Source of the DNA: Paguma larvata
Lineage: Eukaryota > Chordata > Mammalia > Carnivora > Viverridae
DNA: 64,000 nt
Reading direction: 5' to 3'
NCBI GenBank assembly: GCA_030068075.1
Contig: CM057841.1
Span: forward strand, 39,411,030-39,475,029
Positions 1-10,931 of the stretch are shown here, one piece after another (the first letter of the stretch is position 1; each line of letters begins with the position of its first letter). A program made the translations under genes and the position numbers. Under the pieces are notes generated by a model, which saw only the letters and a list, made by a program, of their open reading frames with translations, had not been told where the DNA came from and did no database searches.

Positions 1-870
1 GCAATACTAAGATAAGAATGACAACCCCCAGTAAACAGAGGCTTTTGCAACCAACTGTATTTCTATTGCCCAGTACCAATAAAATTTCCTTCTTTGAATC
101 TATGTTTGTAAATTTTCTGCTACCCTGTTAACCCAGGTCTGCAACAAATTCATATTACTGAGACTTAAGTAAAGGTATAAGTGGCCTCAGAGATTCTGGA
201 ATTTTCATATATCGGTATATGACACAAACTGATTGTGGGAGGAGAAGGAGTGGGCACAGTGATATGCATTTGAAATAAGGAAACAGCACACATAACATTT
301 GGGATGGTGAACACTGAGATTCCATTTCCAGATAAAAGATAGGTTATTTCTCTCTCTGTACCCTCCTTTTACCTTTATTTATTTTTGTTGTACTTATTCA
401 TTTAGGATTTGGTGTTTATAAAAGCTGAGGCTTATGTGATATGACTTTGTATTCTCCCTCAGTCATCATCATTGATTTCCCTGTTTTTTTCATTAAAATG
501 TTTTGAACTTAGTGTTAAATCACAACTGTTTCATGCAGGCAATCCCCTATTGCAATCGACAATGCACTTTTCTAAATAACAAAAGTTAAGAAGCTTCTCA
601 AGACCTGAGGACACCTTATTTAATCAGAGTGCACAAAATGTAGGGACCAAAAATTTCCTGGATTACTGCTTTACAAGTTAGCATGTTTTTTTACTTCCAA
701 TCATATGTGTCTTCTGCAATAAGGGAAGCAAGATATAAAATGGTATCTTATACAAATGTCATGTGCCTGATAATGCATGTAAATTTCACTTACCAAATAA
801 TTCAACCATGTTCTTTTACACATAATCTAAGGCTCATAAATACACAGTATTTTGGTCATGCCTGCATTTA
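1..870. other. Unannotated AT-rich DNA
   Basis: No gene or repeat is recognised here. The 62-codon frame at 683-871 has no recognisable domain and is probably chance. Confidence 0.5.
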
Positions 871-884
871 GAAATTCAGATTCA

Positions 885-1103
885 GGGGCACGTGGGTGGC
901 TCCATCAGTTAAGTGTCCACCTTCAGCGAGGTCATGATATCACAGTTTATGAGTTTGAGCCCTGCGTCGGGGTCGGAGCTGACAGCTCAGAGCCTGTAGC
1001 TGCTTGGATTCTCTGTCTCCCTCTCTCTCTCTGGCCCTCCCCAACTTATGCTCTGTGTCTCTCTCAAAAAAAAAAAAAAAAAATAAGTAAATAAATTTTA
1101 AAC
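885..1103 (+). mobile_element. Felid tRNA-Lys SINE (SINEC type)
   Basis: This retroposon has a tRNA-derived head with internal Pol III promoter, a CT-rich segment and an A-rich tail, and is copied by L1 enzymes acting in trans. The head reads GGGGCACGTGGGTGGCTCC, the middle contains CTGACAGCTCAGAGCC, and the tail is a run of about 18 A followed by ATAAGTAAATAAA. The motif TCAGATTC lies on both sides (876-883 and about 1108-1115) as a probable target-site duplication. Several changes in the A box and body indicate an older, inactive copy. The 80-codon frame through it is an artefact of the SINE. Confidence 0.9.
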
Positions 1104-1171
1104 AAATCAGATTCTAACCATATATTTGATATTTTCTGATATTTTATTCTGATATATATACAAGAAATGAA

Positions 1172-1475
1172 AGCAGGTTATCCAAGAGATATTTTCATAC
1201 CCATGTCCATCACAGTATTTTTCACGATAGGTAAGAGAAAGAAGGAAGCAACCTAAGTGCCCACAGAGGCATGACTAGATAAACAAATTAGGATATATAC
1301 ATACAATGGAATATTAAGAAGTCTTTAAAAAGGACATTCTGTCATATGCCAAAACAGGGATGACCTTTGAGGACATTATGTTGAGTATAATAAGTCAGTT
1401 CACAAAGAGACAAACACTATATGAGTCCACTTGTATGAAATATCTAGAGTAGTCAAAGTCACAGAAACCAATATT
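1172..1475 (+). mobile_element. LINE-1 3' end fragment (old L1M type)
   Basis: The order of short motifs follows the known L1 3' region: CCATCACAGTATTTTTCAC, GGAAGCAACCTAAGTGCCCA, ATACAATGGAATATTA, GAGGACATTATG and CACTATATGAGTCCACTT. Only about 300 bp remain, with no reading frame and no clear A-tail. It is a 5'-truncated dead copy. Confidence 0.75.
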
Positions 1476-1564
1476 TTAGGTCAAGAATTTCATAATTTCT
1501 GAGCAGTTACATGTCAATTTCCTTGTATCATTTTCCTTATTTGGCATTTTCAGATTAGGAAAAG

Positions 1565-1625
1565 TAAGAACTAACATTTAATCAACATCTACTAAATGTC
1601 ATATACTGTAGTGGGCAATGTTTCC
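1565..1625 (+). repeat. Possible MIR or L2 end
   Basis: The order AACTAACATTTAATCAACATC then CTACTAAATGTCATATACTG resembles the start of MIR or the antisense end of L2 (a cluster around 'gagcacctactatgtgccaggcactg'). It is short and diverged, so family and ends are uncertain. Confidence 0.3.
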
Positions 1626-1980
1626 ACCCTTCAATATTCATTGCTTTTCCCATCCAAGTCATTTCTCGCTGCCTCCTTTTTAGAGTTGAAGATATGGAAA
1701 ATTACCTAAAATTGATATGCTCTAGTATCATATGGCTGGGCAGTGGGTAAATAAACAATGAAATAAATTAGTTACACAATCAACATCTCAAGTCTAACTC
1801 TCCCCAGGAGAGATGTGTTAATGAGAAATGAGTAAGACCAAAATAGGCAGAAATTGGTGCTCAGAACCCAACCAAACTACACACTAGCTGACCAGAGCTG
1901 ATCCACACAGAACAATGTAGAAAACAGAGAGTAGAACTTGAATATTTGCAGGCTAAGTAACTATCCTTCTTCCCACTCCC

Positions 1981-1981
1981 A

Positions 1982-2032
<51 letters not shown>

Positions 2033-2033
2033 A
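1981..2033 (+). repeat. (AAAT)n microsatellite
   Basis: Thirteen uninterrupted AAAT units. The sequence before it (CTTCTTCCCACTCCC) does not resemble a SINE body, so this is either a free microsatellite or the tail of an element no longer recognisable. Perfect tetranucleotide runs of this length are usually polymorphic. Confidence 0.95.
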
Positions 2034-3290
2034 GTATTTACATGTCCAGGTAGTGCAACTCAAATCTAATACCCAAATGAATTAAAGAGGGGGAAGTAAG
2101 CACCATGCAAAATGCCACAAACTAAGAAGAGACAGCCCTACCTATGCACACTCCTGAGTCATGGAACAGTTCTGTCAGAAACTTCTGAAATCTGGGTTCT
2201 GGATCCAGTCCCATTTAAAAAGGATGAGTATATAGTATATCCTTTAAAGTGGGCACTTTTGAGAGTTAAAGAGTATCCTATTAGACTTGGAGCAGAGGCA
2301 TAAGCCAGAACTGTTCCAGCTGAGTCTAACGTGTGTTGACCATACATATGTAACACTAGGTCACCCCTCGGAGGGCTTCAGAATTTGTTCTCATGCCACT
2401 TACTACCCATCCTATTTTGCCAGTTTCTCAGGGTCATTTTTACTCCTAAAATAGTGCCCTACACAAATTTACAAAGTTTGTTTACTCAAAGGCCAACATT
2501 TCCACATGCTCTAAATTATTTTCTATCAAAATGAAAGTAGGCTTTCTGGCAAGATAACTAGGATGAGAAAGCAAGCCCCCTCCACCACTGGGGGAGAGTG
2601 AGAAGTTTCAGAAATAGAATATTTTATCTCAAGTGTAAAGTCAACAAATTAGTTCTGCAGACACAAGAAAAATCCATGCAAAGCTTCTAAAATCTGAGAC
2701 AGATCCTCACCATTCATAGGACACTTCAACAGAAAGGAAGACAAGACAGCCCCAAGATTCCTGGTTGTGTTTTTCCCTCTCACAAATTAACACTTCAAAA
2801 CATTAACTCCTGATGATTCTGCTGAGGAAATCTGGTAAGTGCCTCTCTGAGGCTGTCAAATGAAAATGGTATTGTTTTCCTCCCCTAAAAAACCTAAGAA
2901 GGAAACCAATGAAAGAGTTGGAATGATCTCCGTTCATCATTTAGCCCCCCAAATCTGACCCTATTTCTCAGGCATTTATTTTGTTAGGTGGATTTCCTCT
3001 TTGTTACACTTTGGTCAACTTCTGTTTAGGAATTTAATAGTTTCAGTATAGCCATACTGTTTCTGTTTCTGTGAAACTAATCAGAGCCATCAACAGCACA
3101 AAATGACAGTGAGTCACATTTTCAGACATAAAAAATAATTCTGATACTGTGGATAACTGCTGTAGCATTATCATGGGAAAAGAGAATTTCTTTTAGAGTT
3201 CTAAATATTGAATGTAGTTTTCATGGCTCTGTCACTACTTTGAAGTATTTTAGGAAGCAGGGGACCCCTGCTTTTAATAACACATTGAGA
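2034..3290. other. No recognised feature
   Basis: Unique-looking AT-rich sequence. The overlapping frames at 2112-2303 (+) and 2159-2356 (-) are mirror images over one open stretch and match no protein I recognise. Confidence 0.5.
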
Positions 3291-3294
3291 CCAA

Positions 3295-3440
3295 TGCTTT
3301 CTTTTTAGAGATAAGGGAAGTGAATTTCATGGAAGTAAGGAGAAGAGTCATTCCGTGTCACGTGGCTAGTGAAGATTAGAGTCAGAACAGGAGCCTGGGC
3401 AGGAATGAGCCCCTGGTTCACTGTGTTTATATCAAGGTCT
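3295..3440 (+). repeat. MIR SINE fragment (ancient)
   Basis: The run TTTAGAGATAAGGGAAGTGAA, a GTCACGTGGCTAGTGAAG stretch and GTCAGAACAGGAGCC match the MIR core in order: tail of the 'bulk DNA' segment, 'gtcacacagctagtaag', then the 'cagagc-gggatt' part. It is diverged, and its ends are estimates. Confidence 0.55.
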
Positions 3441-3919
3441 TTGCCCTCATAACCATCTTTGTCACTCTGATACCTGCTAGACTTCTAATTTTAATATCGC
3501 TGGTTTTCTTCTGTATATGTCATCCTATAATATCTATTTGAGTCTCATATGGTAATTATGACCTTCTCTTGCCCTCTGTAAGCTCTGGCCTTAGTTTTTC
3601 TATGTCTATAATCTCGGTCTCTTTTTATCCTCTATTTATAAATGCATTTATATAGTTTAACCTTTGGTAACATGCATATTAAGTAGGACAGGCTTAAGAA
3701 AATGTCTCTGATCTTTATTATTCCTCTTTCTCTTTACATTTCCCAACATTTATAAACGGTGAATAAAAACTATTATGGGTACCAAAAACATTTCTAAAAG
3801 AAACAGAATGGTAGGAGAATAGATAGCTTTAAGGCTCACTATAACACTAAGATGCTCAGGTAAACATTTTAAAGAAAATAAAATGGAGAGTCTTATAGGA
3901 GATGTTTTAGGAATACTCT

Positions 3920-4370
3920 TGGAGTTTTACAACAGTCTTCTAGCTGGTCTCTTGGCCAGCCGCCATGTTCTCTTCCATTACATTCTCATCCAACTGCTGA
4001 ACTGATATTCTTAAAATGCAGAATGCATCATTTCATTTACCGGTCTAAATGCCTTCTGTGACTTTCTATTGCTCAGAGAAGAGAAGATGATTTTATTAAC
4101 TTTGAAGTCCTTCTCTAATCTGCTTTACTCTCTGTCACCTTTCTCCTTCCACAACTGATATCTGGACCCTGACCAAGACACATGATACTTCAGCGGAAAA
4201 AAATCCCCCACCCCACCATGATCCCCTTAGTCTCAGTAACTCAGTATACACTTCCCTTTGCCTCAACTGAAGAAATTCTTTTCACTGTTTTGAGATCAAA
4301 TTCAGACTTAGACTTCCTATGATGTCTTCTCCTCTTTGCATTCATCCTTTCTCTAGGCATCTATTCACTC
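3920..4370 (+). mobile_element. L2 LINE 3' fragment
   Basis: Motifs in L2 order are visible: AGCTGGTCTCTTGGCCAGC, AATGCAGAATGCATCATTTC, AATGCCTTCTGTGACTTTC and TTGAAGTCCTTCTCTAATC, corresponding to the L2 stretch with 'cttcaatggcttcccattg' and 'aagtccaaactcctta'. Ancient and frameless. It is followed head-on by an L2 piece of opposite orientation. Confidence 0.6.
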
Positions 4371-4374
4371 AAAA

Positions 4375-4800
4375 TATGTTAGCATATTTTCCAGGTTCCA
4401 AACCCTCAGTGAGATGTCAGAGAGAACATGTTGAGAAACATTTTTCTCCTTTCTGGGCACTTACCTTCTAGACAAAAAGTATAAAATAAAAAAAAAAAAA
4501 TAAACAAGTAGTATGTTTTAAAATAGTGACATATGGAACTTAAAAAAAAATGAGCAGAACAACAGTTAAAAAGGCCAGGGAAGAGTGAGGAATACCATAA
4601 GCTTGATTGTTAGGAAAATGTCTTTTAGGAAATTATCTCTGAGAGAAAAACTGAAAGAGTAGAGAGAAAGAGAGGGTTATATAGTCAGAGGTTCAAATAT
4701 ATAAAGTTAAGTACAAAGGACCTAAGAGGAAACAAGTCTGTCCTTTTTGAAAGACAGGCAAATAAAAACAGAAAGAAAAAGATTTTAACTAGAATGGGGC
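4375..4800 (-). mobile_element. L2 LINE 3' fragment, antisense
   Basis: It begins with CTATTCACTCAAAATATGTT, resembling the reverse complement of the L2 terminus, then TTCCAGGTTCCAAACCCTCA and GCACTTACCTTCTAGAC, the reverse of 'tctagaatgtaagc'. An A-rich interruption (4488-4502) sits inside. Strongly decayed. Confidence 0.45.
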
Positions 4801-4859
4801 AAGCAAATGGAATCTGGTACTTTGCTCTCAAGGGGGTAAAAAAAAAAACAATCTATATG

Positions 4860-5062
4860 TGTTCCTCCTTCAGTGTTCTTATAACTATTTTATATAATCT
4901 TATTAAATCATGTTTCATAATCATTTGGCTTTGTATGCTCAAATAGCAAGTTCCCGTCTAGATTATGAGATACTTTCATGAATGTACGCCTTATACTTTT
5001 ATCATATTTCTGTACCTAGAATGGTCTGAGAAAACACATAGGATGTTCAGACCCATTTGTTC
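4860..5062 (+). mobile_element. L2 LINE 3' end
   Basis: The order is ATTTTATATAATCTTATTAA, AGATTATGAGATACTTTCATG, TTTCTGTACCTAGAATGGTC and ATAGGATGTTCAG. These correspond to the last 200 bp of L2, where 'tagaatgtaagctcc' precedes 'gtatccccagtgcctag' and 'atagtaggtgctca'. It abuts an L2 of opposite orientation. Confidence 0.55.
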
Positions 5063-5063
5063 A

Positions 5064-5490
5064 TTCATGTATGTTTTCCTTTATTTCATAATTGTTTTGT
5101 TAAGAGGCCACAATATAGCAGGTACTATGTAAAGGCACTGGGGATAAATTGGTGGGCACAGATTGCCGCAGTCCCTGTCTTTATACAGAATTCACAATCT
5201 TGTGGGAGATTCATCAAATAAGTACATCAATTAATATAAGACTGAAACACAGTAAGTAATATAAAGGAGAGATATGTGTGTTGGAGGCCTGGGATCAGAG
5301 AAAATGTCCTTGGTGAAGTAGATTTGAGGCTACAATCTACATGAAGAGCAGGAGATGATTACATAAAATTTGGGCTGAAAGAAGAGCTTCAGTAAAGGCC
5401 TGATGTGGAGGACAAGATTTAAGGCACTAACAGCTAGCTTTTCATACCATGCAAAGGATTTTGGCTTTGGAGTAAAAAAAAATGGAAAGT
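5064..5490 (-). mobile_element. L2 LINE 3' fragment, antisense
   Basis: GCAGGTACTATGTAAAGGCAC, TGGGGATAAATTGGTGGGCAC, GTCCCTGTCTTTATACAGAA and TGTCCTTGGTGAAGTAGATTT follow the reverse complement of the L2 3' end in order for over 350 bp. This is one of the better preserved L2 pieces here. No reading frame survives. Confidence 0.75.
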
Positions 5491-5494
5491 CACT

Positions 5495-6540
5495 CATTTC
5501 ATCTCAACTACCCGAGTTTTAATGATCAGCGACTAATTTGAGGGTCTACTCTATGGCTGATTAGTCTTAATGCCCTCACCCTCTACTACAACCAAGATAT
5601 ATTTCAAAATAACAAAGCAGAGTGACTTCTCTGAGTAATAAAATGGCTTTCCTGTGCCAGATTCCTATTTGCTTTCTCACAGTAACTCTCCAACTTCTCT
5701 CATCTATGGACTTGTGTTGATGTCATTCATGTGGCTTTTATTGCCCCACAAATCCAATGTTATCACTTGTCTTTGTGCTTTTGAACCTCTGTGCATTTGT
5801 GCTGCCACACGTGAGCAAATTCTTGATGGAAGAACGGCCCCGTGGCTTATGACAAGAGATCAGGCATCTCTTGAAGGGTCACGTATACACGATTTATGAT
5901 GTGGGGCTACCAATGACAATATGATCTCTCTCTTGCTCAAGGAGAAACTATTACTAGTCTAGATGGGGGATACAGGGCTTTATGGTATATTTTTAAGGTT
6001 TTCTGGCAAGGACTTACTTTTTTTTAATTTAGGTAAAATCAGTCTACACAAGAAATGGATGACATTGCCAATCATAACTGACAGTTATGATCCTACTAGT
6101 GTCTTTAGGAGTAGGACTCAAGATTGGGAAGACTGCCTATCTCTAGCCCAAACCAGCCCACATCTTGCATATAACTTATACATGCAGACATACACAAAGC
6201 CTCTTAGAAATAATTTGTCTTCCAAAGGAAAAAAAAAAGATGGAAATTAATCAGGAATCACGTCACCATACTGGGCACAATGCTCTAGTTTTATTATGAC
6301 AAGAGTCAGAGCTTCTGCACAAGATGTGGTTGTTTTATTGGACCCTGCTGACCACTAACTGACAAACCTAGAGAAATGCCCATGGAAAAGAAGCAGCAAA
6401 AGAAAGAAAAGTCACAGAATACATCTTTTTACCTTTTTTTTCCCTCTCTCTAAGCACAGACAAATTTTTCATTTGGTAGAAGATATACATATGTGAAGAA
6501 TAGAATCCTGCATGGGCTTTGCTTTCTGTATTCATTGTAA
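5495..6540. other. No recognised feature
   Basis: Contains open frames at 5654-5899 and 5963-6250 (+), 81 and 95 codons, with no domain, codon pattern or splice context that I can recognise. Probably chance frames in unique DNA. Confidence 0.45.
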
Positions 6541-6542
6541 TC

Positions 6543-6745
6543 TCGTTTCCCAATCTTGGCATTACTGACACTTGGGGCCAGCTGATTTGTTGTGAGTGGC
6601 TGCCCTGTGCATTGGTGCATGTACAGTAGCCACTCTAACCTCTACTTACTAGATGCCACTCGCTCCCTTTGGTCCCCTGTTGTGGCAATCAGAAATGTTG
6701 ACATATGTTGCCAAATGTCCCCTGGCAGTTATCATTGAGAATCAC
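6543..6745 (-). mobile_element. MER5A-type hAT (Charlie) transposon
   Basis: A non-autonomous hAT-Charlie DNA transposon. The plus strand shows, in order, GACACTTGGGGCCAGCTGA, GGCTGCCCTGTGCATTG, CTTACTAGATGCCACTCGC, TGTTGCCAAATGTCCCCTGG and CATTGAGAATCAC. This is the reverse complement of the MER5A consensus from end to end at about its usual 190-bp length. It has no coding capacity. Mobilisation would have needed a Charlie transposase, which has been extinct in this lineage for a long time. Confidence 0.85.
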
Positions 6746-6928
6746 AAAATTACAAATGGAATCAAAGATCTAACATGAACAAAGGAATACATTAAATAAT
6801 TCACCTTTGCATATTCTCTAAACCTTTATCCATGTATCTATGCATGAAGCACATGAGGCTTTGTGTCATATGTATCTTGTAGATGTGATTCTTACATTAT
6901 CACATTTAGTCTGCACAGATATTCTTTT

Positions 6929-7143
6929 TCTTAAGTTTATTTTTTATTTTGAGAGAGAGAGAGAGAGAGAGAGAGAGGGAACAGAGATGGGGCAGAGACA
7001 GAGAGGGAGAGAGAAAATTCCAAGAAGGCTGTCAGTGCAGAGACTGCTGTGGATCTTGATCCCACAAACAATGAAATCATGACCTGAGCCTAAATCAAGA
7101 GTCAAGATGCTGAACAGACCGAGCCACCCAGGCACTCCATCCT
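6929..7143 (-). mobile_element. Felid SINE inside a MIR
   Basis: On the plus strand it starts with TTAAGTTTATTTTTTATTTT (tail), then a (GA)n run, and ends GACCGAGCCACCCAGGCACT, the reverse of the tRNA-like head. The target-site duplication is CACAGATATTCTT (6915-6927) against CACAAATATTCTT (7144-7156), one mismatch. The body is diverged (GTCAGTGCAGAGACTGCTG). Confidence 0.9.
6951..6978. repeat. (GA)n run within SINE
   Basis: Uninterrupted GA dinucleotides at the CT-rich segment of the minus-strand SINE, so this microsatellite was seeded by the SINE itself. Confidence 0.9.
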
Positions 7144-7444
7144 CACAAATATTCTTGAAGCAGATATTATTTCCTACATTCAACTCATGTGAAAAGTAAG
7201 GTTCAGAATGATTAAATAACTTGCTTAATATCCATAAACAATTAGAAGTAGGGTCAGAAAAAAAAAAAAACAATACTCTCCAAAAACTATTGACAAACTC
7301 TGAAAATTTCGATTGAAAATAATCTAACGTGATCTCTAAGTTTCACAACTAAAACTTTGAAAGCCACTAACTTACTACTTTGATTCTATTTCAACCCTAA
7401 ACACAATAAAATTCTCTCATGCACATAAAGAGTTGAACATATTT

Positions 7445-7560
7445 TTAAAGCACTTTCATGTCATCATTCCTCAAACTCCTCACCATTACCCTATGAGCAG
7501 TATAGCAGAGATTAGTATGGCCATTTTATAGCTGTAATAACTGAATGTCCAGAAGGTTGG
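7445..7560 (+). repeat. MIR SINE fragment
   Basis: TTTAAAGCACTTTCATGTCAT, CTCACCATTACCCTATGAGC, GGCCATTTTATAGCTGTAAT and AACTGAATGTCCAGAAGG follow MIR from the 'aagcgctttac' motif through 'ccattttacagatg'. Ancient and non-functional. Confidence 0.65.
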
Positions 7561-7791
7561 ATGGATTATAGAAGGACTTATAGATTTTATGTAACAGAAA
7601 CTGGATCTATCCAATATACAATATGCATATGCATGTATGTGTGGTTGTCTGAGTATCATGACAACCAGACATGTCTTTTACATATTAATTTTCAAGATTT
7701 GAGTTCATTTCATAACATTGCAGGATCCCAGGAAAGGATAAATAAATCTTATTTTCTTCTTTACTCAGTAAGCATTAAAAGTTACATCTTA

Positions 7792-8030
7792 GGGGCGCCT
7801 GGGTGGCTCAGTTGGTTGAGCGGCCGACTTTGGCTCAGGTCACGATCTCACAGTCTGTGAGTTGAGCCCCGCATCGGGCTCTGTGCTGATGGCTCAGAGC
7901 CTGGAGCCTGCTTCGGATTCTGTGTCTCCCTCTCTCTCTGCCCTTCCCCTGCTCACACTCTGTCTCTATGTTTCTCAAAAATAAATAAAAACTTAAAGAA
8001 AAACAAAAACAAAAACAAACAAAAAAAAAA
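7792..8030 (+). mobile_element. Young felid SINE with exact target duplication
   Basis: One of the best preserved copies. The head is GGGGCGCCTGGGTGGCTCAG, with a canonical Pol III A box TGGCTCAGTTGG (7804-7815). The body has CTCACAGTCTGTGAGTTGAG, CTGATGGCTCAGAGCC and CTGCTTCGGATTCTGTG, then the CT-rich segment and an A-rich tail with CAAAAA repeats. The 15-bp duplication AAAAGTTACATCTTA (7777-7791 and 8027-8041) is exact. The B box has lost the CpG of its consensus (GAGTTGAGCC). This is a comparatively recent L1-mediated insertion. Confidence 0.96.
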
Positions 8031-8041
8031 GTTACATCTTA

Positions 8042-8555
8042 GAACTTAGCACCACCTTTTGTCATAAAACTAGATTTCTTATTTTTTGACCCCACAGAGA
8101 ATGGGATATCACATTGGATGACCATAAATATACACAAACCTCAATCCAGAAGTGAAGATTTTATGGAGGTGCTAGAAGAGTCTGCAGAAGAAGTAGGAGA
8201 GATGTTGTAGGGTACAGGATGAAAATAATTTACTAAAAATACAGTAGAATGTGGTAAGATAGGAAGGTTAATATTGGGAGATACAGTCAGATTCTTAGAT
8301 AGGATAGGTGAGAGGGACTTCAATGGTTTGACTCCAGAATAAATCTATTTGACAATATGAGCCAATGGGGGGAATTCAGAAACCAAAGAGGTTAAGAGAT
8401 ACTTGGAGATGGGAAAAGTCCAGCGAGGCCACCTAGGAGATTTATTGCAGAGGTACAAGCATGTGATCATCGTATAGGGAGAGTATAAATAATCCAAAAC
8501 TTTAATTTTTGTCTGTTTCTCAAACATCATTAGTATTGTATTTGGACTTTAATGA
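8042..8555. other. No recognised feature
   Basis: Unique-looking sequence between a SINE and the end of an old L1. The minus-strand frames at 8141-8323 and 8345-8530 show no known motif. Confidence 0.45.
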
Positions 8556-8811
8556 GTATAACTCCTTCATGTTTTAGGAAAGATCAGTCCATAAACATCA
8601 ACGAGGTCAAAGTAGTTGATACTGCTGTTGAAATCTTCTATATCCTTCCAGGTTTTCTATTTGTTCCATCATTTATTGAGATAGTGAATTTGCTCTCTGA
8701 CTACAATTGTGATTTTGGCTCTTTCTCTGTGCAATAATATAATTTTTGATTCATGCATTTGGAAGTTCGGTTATTAGACGCATAAAAGTTCAGCAAAGAA
8801 TTGGCTCCTTT

Positions 8812-9027
8812 TGGGACACCTGGGATGCCCCTTCAGTGAAGGATCTGACTTCGGCCCAGGTCATAATCTGGAGGTTTGTGAGTTCGAGCCCCGCATCATG
8901 CTCTGTGCCGACAGCTCAGAGCATGCAGCATGTTTTGGATTCTGTGTCTCCCTCTCTTTCTCTGTCCCTCCCCCACTCACACACTATGTGTCTTTCTCAA
9001 AAATAAATAAACATTAAAACAATTTTT
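8812..9027 (+). mobile_element. Felid SINE inside an antisense L1
   Basis: The body contains TGACTTCGGCCCAGGTCATA, a good B box GAGTTCGAGCC (8880-8890), GTGCCGACAGCTCAGAGC and the tail AAAAATAAATAAACATTAAA. The exact 16-bp duplication AAGAATTGGCTCCTTT flanks it (8796-8811 and 9028-9043). The A box is damaged: the usual GGGTGGCTCAG reads GGGATGCCCCTTCAG, so promoter function is doubtful. Confidence 0.94.
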
Positions 9028-10016
9028 AAGAATTGGCTCCTTTATAATTATGAAATGACCTACTTTGGCTATGGTAACATGCTTGCTCTGAAATCTACTG
9101 GCTTAATATTATGTAATATTAATTAATATTAATATTCAGCTTTTTAAAATTAGTATTAACATGGTATATCCTTTTCCATTATTTTAATTTTAACCTATTT
9201 GTGTCTTTATAAAGAGTAGATTCTACTGCCAGCATAGTCCTGAATCTTATGTTTTTAACCTATGGCTACTTACCATTTATATTTAATTTGAATTTTATAT
9301 AATTAGCTTTACACATCAATTCATTATTCACTTTGTAACAGTCCCATCTGCATATGGTTCCTTTTCTTCTCTTTTTTTCTGCTATCTTTTGGATTAATTC
9401 AGTATTTTTTATGATTCTATTTTATCTATGTTTTGGGGGCTTATAAGCTATAATTCTTTATTTTGTTTAGTGGTCTGTAGAGTTTGCAGTATCCATCATA
9501 GTCTTCAAAATCTACCTTCAAATAATATATCCCCTTCACATCTAATATAAGAAACTCACAGTAGTATACTTAATTTCACTCCTCTCAAAATGTGTGTTCT
9601 TGTCATATAATTTGCTTTTATACAGGTTAACAAAACTCCTCACTAAATTAATATTTTTTAAACAGGCAATTGTCTTTAAAGAAATTTAAAGAAAGGAAAA
9701 GTATCTTATGCATTTAACCAGGTACTTACTGTTTCTAGTGTTCTTTGCTCACTTCTGCAGATGTAGATTTCCAAATGGCATACTTCTCCTTCTGTCTAGA
9801 GGATGTCTTTATAACCTTTCTTACAATATGAGCTTGAGGATGATTAAATTTTCTGCTTTTGCATACTGGAAAAAGTTTTTATTTTGTCTCTATTTTGATA
9901 GATATTTTTGCTGGGTAAAGAATTCTAGGCTGACAATTTTTTTTGAGTACTTTAATTAGATTATACCACTATTCTCTCAATTGCATTATTTCCAATGAGG
10001 TTTCTGCTACCATTCT

Positions 10017-10018
<2 letters not shown>

Positions 10019-10060
<42 letters not shown>

Positions 10061-10063
10061 GTG
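10019..10063. repeat. (GT)n microsatellite
   Basis: About 14 perfect GT units, then GTATGTGTATGTGTGTG. It sits inside the old L1 and is probably variable in length. Confidence 0.95.
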
Positions 10064-10881
10064 ATGTGTACTTAAATTTGATTATGATATGCTTTGGAGT
10101 TGTGCTTGAAGTATACTGAGCTTTCTGTATCTGTGAATTTTACATTTATGCAAAGTTTGAAATTATTCAGTCATTTTTGTAAAATATATTTTTCTGTCTC
10201 TTATCCTACTCTGGAATTGTAACTGCACATATATGAGGTCACTTGATCTTGTTTCACGACTCACTGGCAATTTTTAAAAAACTCTGTTTTTCTCTTTTTA
10301 TTTATATCTATTGCTATGTCTTAAAATTCACTATTCATTTTTTCCCTGCAATATCTAAACTTCCCTAACTTCCATCCACTGTATATTTCTCCTGAGACAC
10401 TACAATTTTCATCTCTAGAAATCTGGTTTGTCTTTTTATATCTTTTTTATATCTTCAATGTCTCCACTTATCTTTTGAGCTCATATAAAATAGAGTTATA
10501 ATAACCATCTTAATGTTTTTTACTGCTAATACCTGTGTTACTTCTGCATGAGTTTCAGTTTATTTATCTTCTCATTATGACAGTATTTTCCTGCTTTTTT
10601 GCATGCCTGATAATCTTATTGTATATCAAACCTTATGAATTTTAGATTAGGTCTCATTCTTAGACACGGTTATGGGAACTTGGAGACAAGTTTCAGGATT
10701 TCACTTTTATGATTCCTATGTTCAGTGGTGGGCTATTTCCCTGTATATTTGTACCCAAAGGCCCATGAAGTATAAGGATTCCCAGACTGGCTGTTGGGAA
10801 CAGGCACTATTGTGGACCTCTGTTTAAGTGAGAGGCACTGTTAACTTTTAACTTTCTGGGTGGTCATGTCATTGGCTTCAG

Positions 10882-10885
10882 GTGC

Positions 10886-10929
<44 letters not shown>
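10882..10929. repeat. (GC)n(GT)n tract, Z-DNA candidate
   Basis: A continuous alternating purine-pyrimidine run of 48 bp: about nine GC units followed by about fourteen GT units. GC-alternating DNA is the most favourable Z-forming sequence, and CpG-rich alternation is rare in CpG-depleted mammalian DNA. Confidence 0.95.

Positions 10930-10931
<2 letters not shown>

Larger units (their letters stand above)
6890..7262 (+). repeat. MIR SINE split by a younger SINE
   Basis: The left part (CTTACATTATCACATTTAGTC) and right part (ATTATTTCCTACATTCAACTC, AAGGTTCAGAATGATTAAAT, AACTTGCTTAATATCCATA) together make one MIR core. Between them at 6929-7143 lies a felid SINE on the opposite strand. The duplicated target lies within the MIR sequence. 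Confidence 0.7.

Noticed and set aside
6840..7082. Arg/Glu-rich 80-codon frame
   Set aside because: The repeats come from the (GA)n run of a SINE.
7792..8030. A tRNA gene (A and B boxes present)
   Set aside because: The boxes belong to a tRNA-derived SINE. The sequence does not fold as a complete tRNA, and the CT-rich segment, A-tail and target duplications show a retroposon.
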